From Pseudomonas sp. AL03 (GTDB lineage Bacteria > Pseudomonadota > Gammaproteobacteria > Pseudomonadales > Pseudomonadaceae), in the NCBI RefSeq assembly GCF_029960815.1, contig NZ_JASBRE010000012.1, positions 99,957 to 163,956 of the forward strand: 64,000 nt of DNA, given 5' to 3'. The notes beneath the pieces were generated by a model. That model did not search any database. It saw only the letters and a program-made list of their open reading frames with translations, and had not been told where the DNA came from. The translations under genes were made by a program, and so were the position numbers. Of this stretch, positions 61,585-64,000 are shown in pieces; the first letter of the stretch is position 1; the number at the start of each line of letters is the position of its first letter.

Positions 61585-63765
61585 ATGACAATCCATCAGC
61601 CTTCGATACACGGCAACCTGCGCGTCTGGGGCGTCGGGCTGGTGGTTCTGCTGATGCTGATGCTCGCCACCTTTGAGGTCGTTCAGGCCAAGCAATACGG
61701 TGACATCGAGCAGCAGCGCATCGAAAAAACCTTCCCTCAGACTGACTCGGTTTCCGCCCCCGAAGGCCCGTTCAAGGTGCGCACGCTGTCCGCCGCCGGC
61801 AAGGTGCTCGGCTATGTGTTCCAGAGCCTGGACGTGGTGGATATTCCGGCCTACTCGGGCAAACCGATCAACACCCAGGTGATCCTCGACACCGCCGGCA
61901 TGATTCAGGATGCCTATGTGCTGGAGCACCACGAGCCGATTTTGCTGATTGGCATCCCTGAGGCAAAACTTCACGGCTTCAGCGCCAAATACAAAGGCAT
62001 CAAGGTCAGTCAGCGGGTCGTCGTCGGCCATTCCAGTGACCCGAACGCGGTCACCGTCGATGCGATTGCAGGGGCCACCGTTACGGCGATGGTGGTCAAC
62101 GAGGTCATCATGCGCGCCGCCCATGAGGTGGCCGTATCGCTCAAGCTGGTCGAGGACACGGGCGCTGTGGCGCGCAAGCCCGCCACCGTGCGCCAGGACT
62201 TTTTCGAGCCCGCGACCTGGGAACAACTGACCGGCAATGGCGCTATCCGCCGGTTGAACCTGACCCGTGGCCAGGTCGACACCGCCTTCAAGGGCACCGA
62301 AGCCGAAGGCGTCGACAACGCCAGCGCCGATCAGGTTGATGAGACCTTTATCGAGCTGTACACCGCCGACTTGAACCCGCCGACCATTGGCCGCGCGCTG
62401 TTGGGCGACAATCAATATCGCTTCCTCATGCAAGACCTCAAGCCTGGCGAGCAGGCCATCGCAGTGCTGGGTCGTGGGCTGTTTTCCTATAAAGGCTCGG
62501 GGTATGTGCGCGGCGGTATTTTCGATCGGGTGCAACTGCGTCAGTTCGGCAACGTCATCAGTTTTCGCGACATGGACCACCAGCGGCTCTCGGATGTGTT
62601 TGCCAAAGGTATGCCCGAGTTCACTGAGATGTCGATTTTCATTGTGCGCGAACCGGTCCGGTTCGATCCGGGATCGCCCTGGTCCCTGGAACTGCTGGTG
62701 CGTCGCCAGACCGGTCCGGTCAGTGGCACCTTCAGCAGCTTCGAATTGCCTTATCAACTGCCCGAGCCGTACCTTGAACGGCCACTGCCCAGCGCCGAAG
62801 AACTGGCCGCCCTCGAGGAAGCCAGTCGGCCGATGTGGTTGACCCTCTGGTACCAGAAACACTTCCAGATCGCCGTACTCGGGACCGCGTTGCTACTGCT
62901 GACGGCGATCCTGTTTTTGCAGGACACATTCACTCGCCGGCCACATTTTCTGCACTGGCTGCGTCGGGGTTACCTGATCTTTACCGTGGTGTTTCTCGGC
63001 TGGTATGCGCTGGGGCAGCTGTCGGTAGTCAACGTCCTGACGTTTGTGCATGCGCTGTTCGAGCACTTTCGCTGGGAGTTGTTTCTCACCGATCCGCTGA
63101 TCTTCATGCTCTGGGTCTTCGCCGCCGCCAGCATTTTGCTGTGGGGCCGTGGCGTGTTCTGCGGCTGGCTGTGCCCATTCGGCGCTTTGCAAGAGTTGAT
63201 CAACGAAGCCGCGCGCAAGCTGAAAATCCCCCAGTACGAACTGCCGTTCGCGGTCCATGAACGGCTGTGGGCGATCAAGTACATCATTTTGCTGCTGCTG
63301 TTCGGTATCTCCCTGGAGTCGATGTCCACCGCCGAGCTGTTCGCCGAGGTGGAACCGTTCAAGACCGCTATCACCCTCAGGTTCGACCGCCAGTGGTGGT
63401 TCGTGGCCTATGCGGTGGCGCTGCTGGTCATCAATATCTTCACGCGCAAAGTTTATTGCCGCTACATCTGCCCCTTGGGCGCGGCGCTGGCGATTCCGAC
63501 CAAGTTGCGCCTGTTCGACTGGCTCAAACGCCGCAAGGATTGCGGCACGCCCTGCCAACTGTGCGCCAAGGAATGCGAGATCCAGGCGATTCATCCCGAT
63601 GGCCGGATCAATGCCAACGAGTGCCACTACTGCCTCGATTGCCAGATGACTTACCAGAACGAGAACAAATGTCCGCCGCTGATCAACAAACGCAAGAAGC
63701 GCGGCAAACCGGCACCCGCCGCGGTGCAACTGATACCTGTCGTGGAAGTCACCGCTCTGGAATGA
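61585..63765 (+). CDS. nosR: NosR, membrane iron-sulfur flavoprotein for N2O respiration
   Basis: From ATG 61585 the protein has 726 residues. After a first membrane helix comes a periplasmic FMN-binding domain (IAGATVTAMVVNEVIMRAA, the threonine attachment site). Several helices follow, with CGWLCPFGAL and CRYICPLGAALAIP, and then cytoplasmic ferredoxin-type clusters (CQLCAKECEIQAIHPDGRIN and CHYCLDCQMTYQNENKCPP). NosR is needed to express and electron-feed N2O reductase. ATG 61552 is in frame but lies upstream of the transcript start predicted from the Anr box. Confidence 0.95.
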   Translation: MTIHQPSIHGNLRVWGVGLVVLLMLMLATFEVVQAKQYGDIEQQRIEKTFPQTDSVSAPEGPFKVRTLSAAGKVLGYVFQSLDVVDIPAYSGKPINTQVILDTAGMIQDAYVLEHHEPILLIGIPEAKLHGFSAKYKGIKVSQRVVVGHSSDPNAVTVDAIAGATVTAMVVNEVIMRAAHEVAVSLKLVEDTGAVARKPATVRQDFFEPATWEQLTGNGAIRRLNLTRGQVDTAFKGTEAEGVDNASADQVDETFIELYTADLNPPTIGRALLGDNQYRFLMQDLKPGEQAIAVLGRGLFSYKGSGYVRGGIFDRVQLRQFGNVISFRDMDHQRLSDVFAKGMPEFTEMSIFIVREPVRFDPGSPWSLELLVRRQTGPVSGTFSSFELPYQLPEPYLERPLPSAEELAALEEASRPMWLTLWYQKHFQIAVLGTALLLLTAILFLQDTFTRRPHFLHWLRRGYLIFTVVFLGWYALGQLSVVNVLTFVHALFEHFRWELFLTDPLIFMLWVFAAASILLWGRGVFCGWLCPFGALQELINEAARKLKIPQYELPFAVHERLWAIKYIILLLLFGISLESMSTAELFAEVEPFKTAITLRFDRQWWFVAYAVALLVINIFTRKVYCRYICPLGAALAIPTKLRLFDWLKRRKDCGTPCQLCAKECEIQAIHPDGRINANECHYCLDCQMTYQNENKCPPLINKRKKRGKPAPAAVQLIPVVEVTALE

Positions 63766-63821
63766 ACCCCGCGAGCGCCTGTGCGCAGCGACCGTTTTTA
63801 TCCCTTCAAGGAACACACCTC

Positions 63822-64000
63822 ATGAACGACACAGAATCCAAAAAAACCACTGAAGTGCCGGAGTCGACCGGCCTCAGTCGTCGCGGCTTCCTGGGCACCA
63901 GCGCGGTGACCGGCGCGGTACTGGCTGGTGCCACGGCCATCGGTGGCGCGGTCTTCACCCGTGAGACATGGGCGGCAGCGGCCAAGGACGCGCAACTGAA
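63822..64000 (+). CDS. nosZ: Nitrous-oxide reductase, N-terminal part (3' cut by window end)
   Basis: The start at 63822, after AAGGAACAC, opens a frame that runs to the window end, about 59 residues. It begins MNDTESKKTTEVPES and has a twin-arginine signal LSRRGFLGTSAVTGAVLAGA, as expected for exported NosZ, which carries the CuA and CuZ centres. Its position right after nosR supports the call. The catalytic part is outside the window. Confidence 0.92.
   Translation, partial: MNDTESKKTTEVPESTGLSRRGFLGTSAVTGAVLAGATAIGGAVFTRETWAAAAKDAQL

Noticed and set aside
1..64000. tRNA, rRNA, CRISPR arrays, complete insertion sequences or prophage
   Set aside because: No cloverleaf-like tRNA end, rRNA stretch, regularly spaced repeat or full transposase was recognised by eye; a dedicated scan could not be run.

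Overview
The window is chromosomal DNA of a GC-rich, gene-dense gammaproteobacterium. The alginate operon, the catBCA and benABCD catabolic genes, DUF1652 and DUF3087 genes and Pseudomonas-style repeats all point to the Pseudomonas fluorescens group. A nosR-nosZ locus preceded by Anr/Dnr boxes indicates that the organism respires N2O. No rRNA, tRNA, CRISPR array or complete insertion sequence was seen.

Layout. 1-11 kb: a cupin gene end, an FAD oxidoreductase, an IS110 remnant, an orphan response regulator, ppnN, a Cache-GGDEF diguanylate cyclase, azlCD, remains of a sulfonate-type ABC transporter and a polysaccharide deacetylase lipoprotein. 11-19.4 kb: the beta-ketoadipate entry pathway, with catR divergent from catBCA, then benR and benABCD. 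benR and benD each carry a one-base frameshift in a homopolymer. 19.4-27.4 kb: small proteins and lipoproteins, an Rrf2 regulator facing a type II NADH dehydrogenase-like gene, and a gamma-glutamyl-polyamine cluster. 28-40.7 kb: the alginate operon algD-8-44-K-E-G-X-L-A, with algI, algJ and algF missing between algL and algA; a sigma-54-type promoter motif lies upstream of algD. 41-46.4 kb: an arsenic operon with two thioredoxin-type ArsC, ArsR, Acr3, ArsH and the GAPDH-ArsJ pair. 46.6-48.5 kb: kup. 48.6-54 kb: a decayed zone with an ABC ATPase lacking its catalytic glutamate, a gutted FecCD permease, a DUF1445 fragment, and rtcR and rtcA remnants fused head to head by a deletion. 54-57.8 kb: nirBD behind a sigma-54-type promoter and a two-hairpin antitermination leader, then a CBS protein. 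58-64 kb: an anaerobic block of a membrane protein, a HemN paralogue without iron-sulfur cysteines, hemN, nosR and the start of nosZ.

How the genes fit together. Ben proteins turn benzoate into catechol and Cat proteins carry it towards beta-ketoadipate. NirBD reduces nitrite to ammonium for assimilation, while the Anr/Dnr-controlled block supplies oxygen-independent heme synthesis and N2O reduction. The arsenic operon handles arsenate by two routes: reduction plus Acr3 efflux, and arsenylation by GAPDH plus ArsJ efflux.

The most unusual points are the HemN-like protein without its radical-SAM cysteines inside the anaerobic block, the alginate operon without its acetylation genes, the antitermination leader of nirB, and the several deletion junctions that leave orphan or headless genes. 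All functional calls rest on reading the sequence and on family knowledge. No database search was run.
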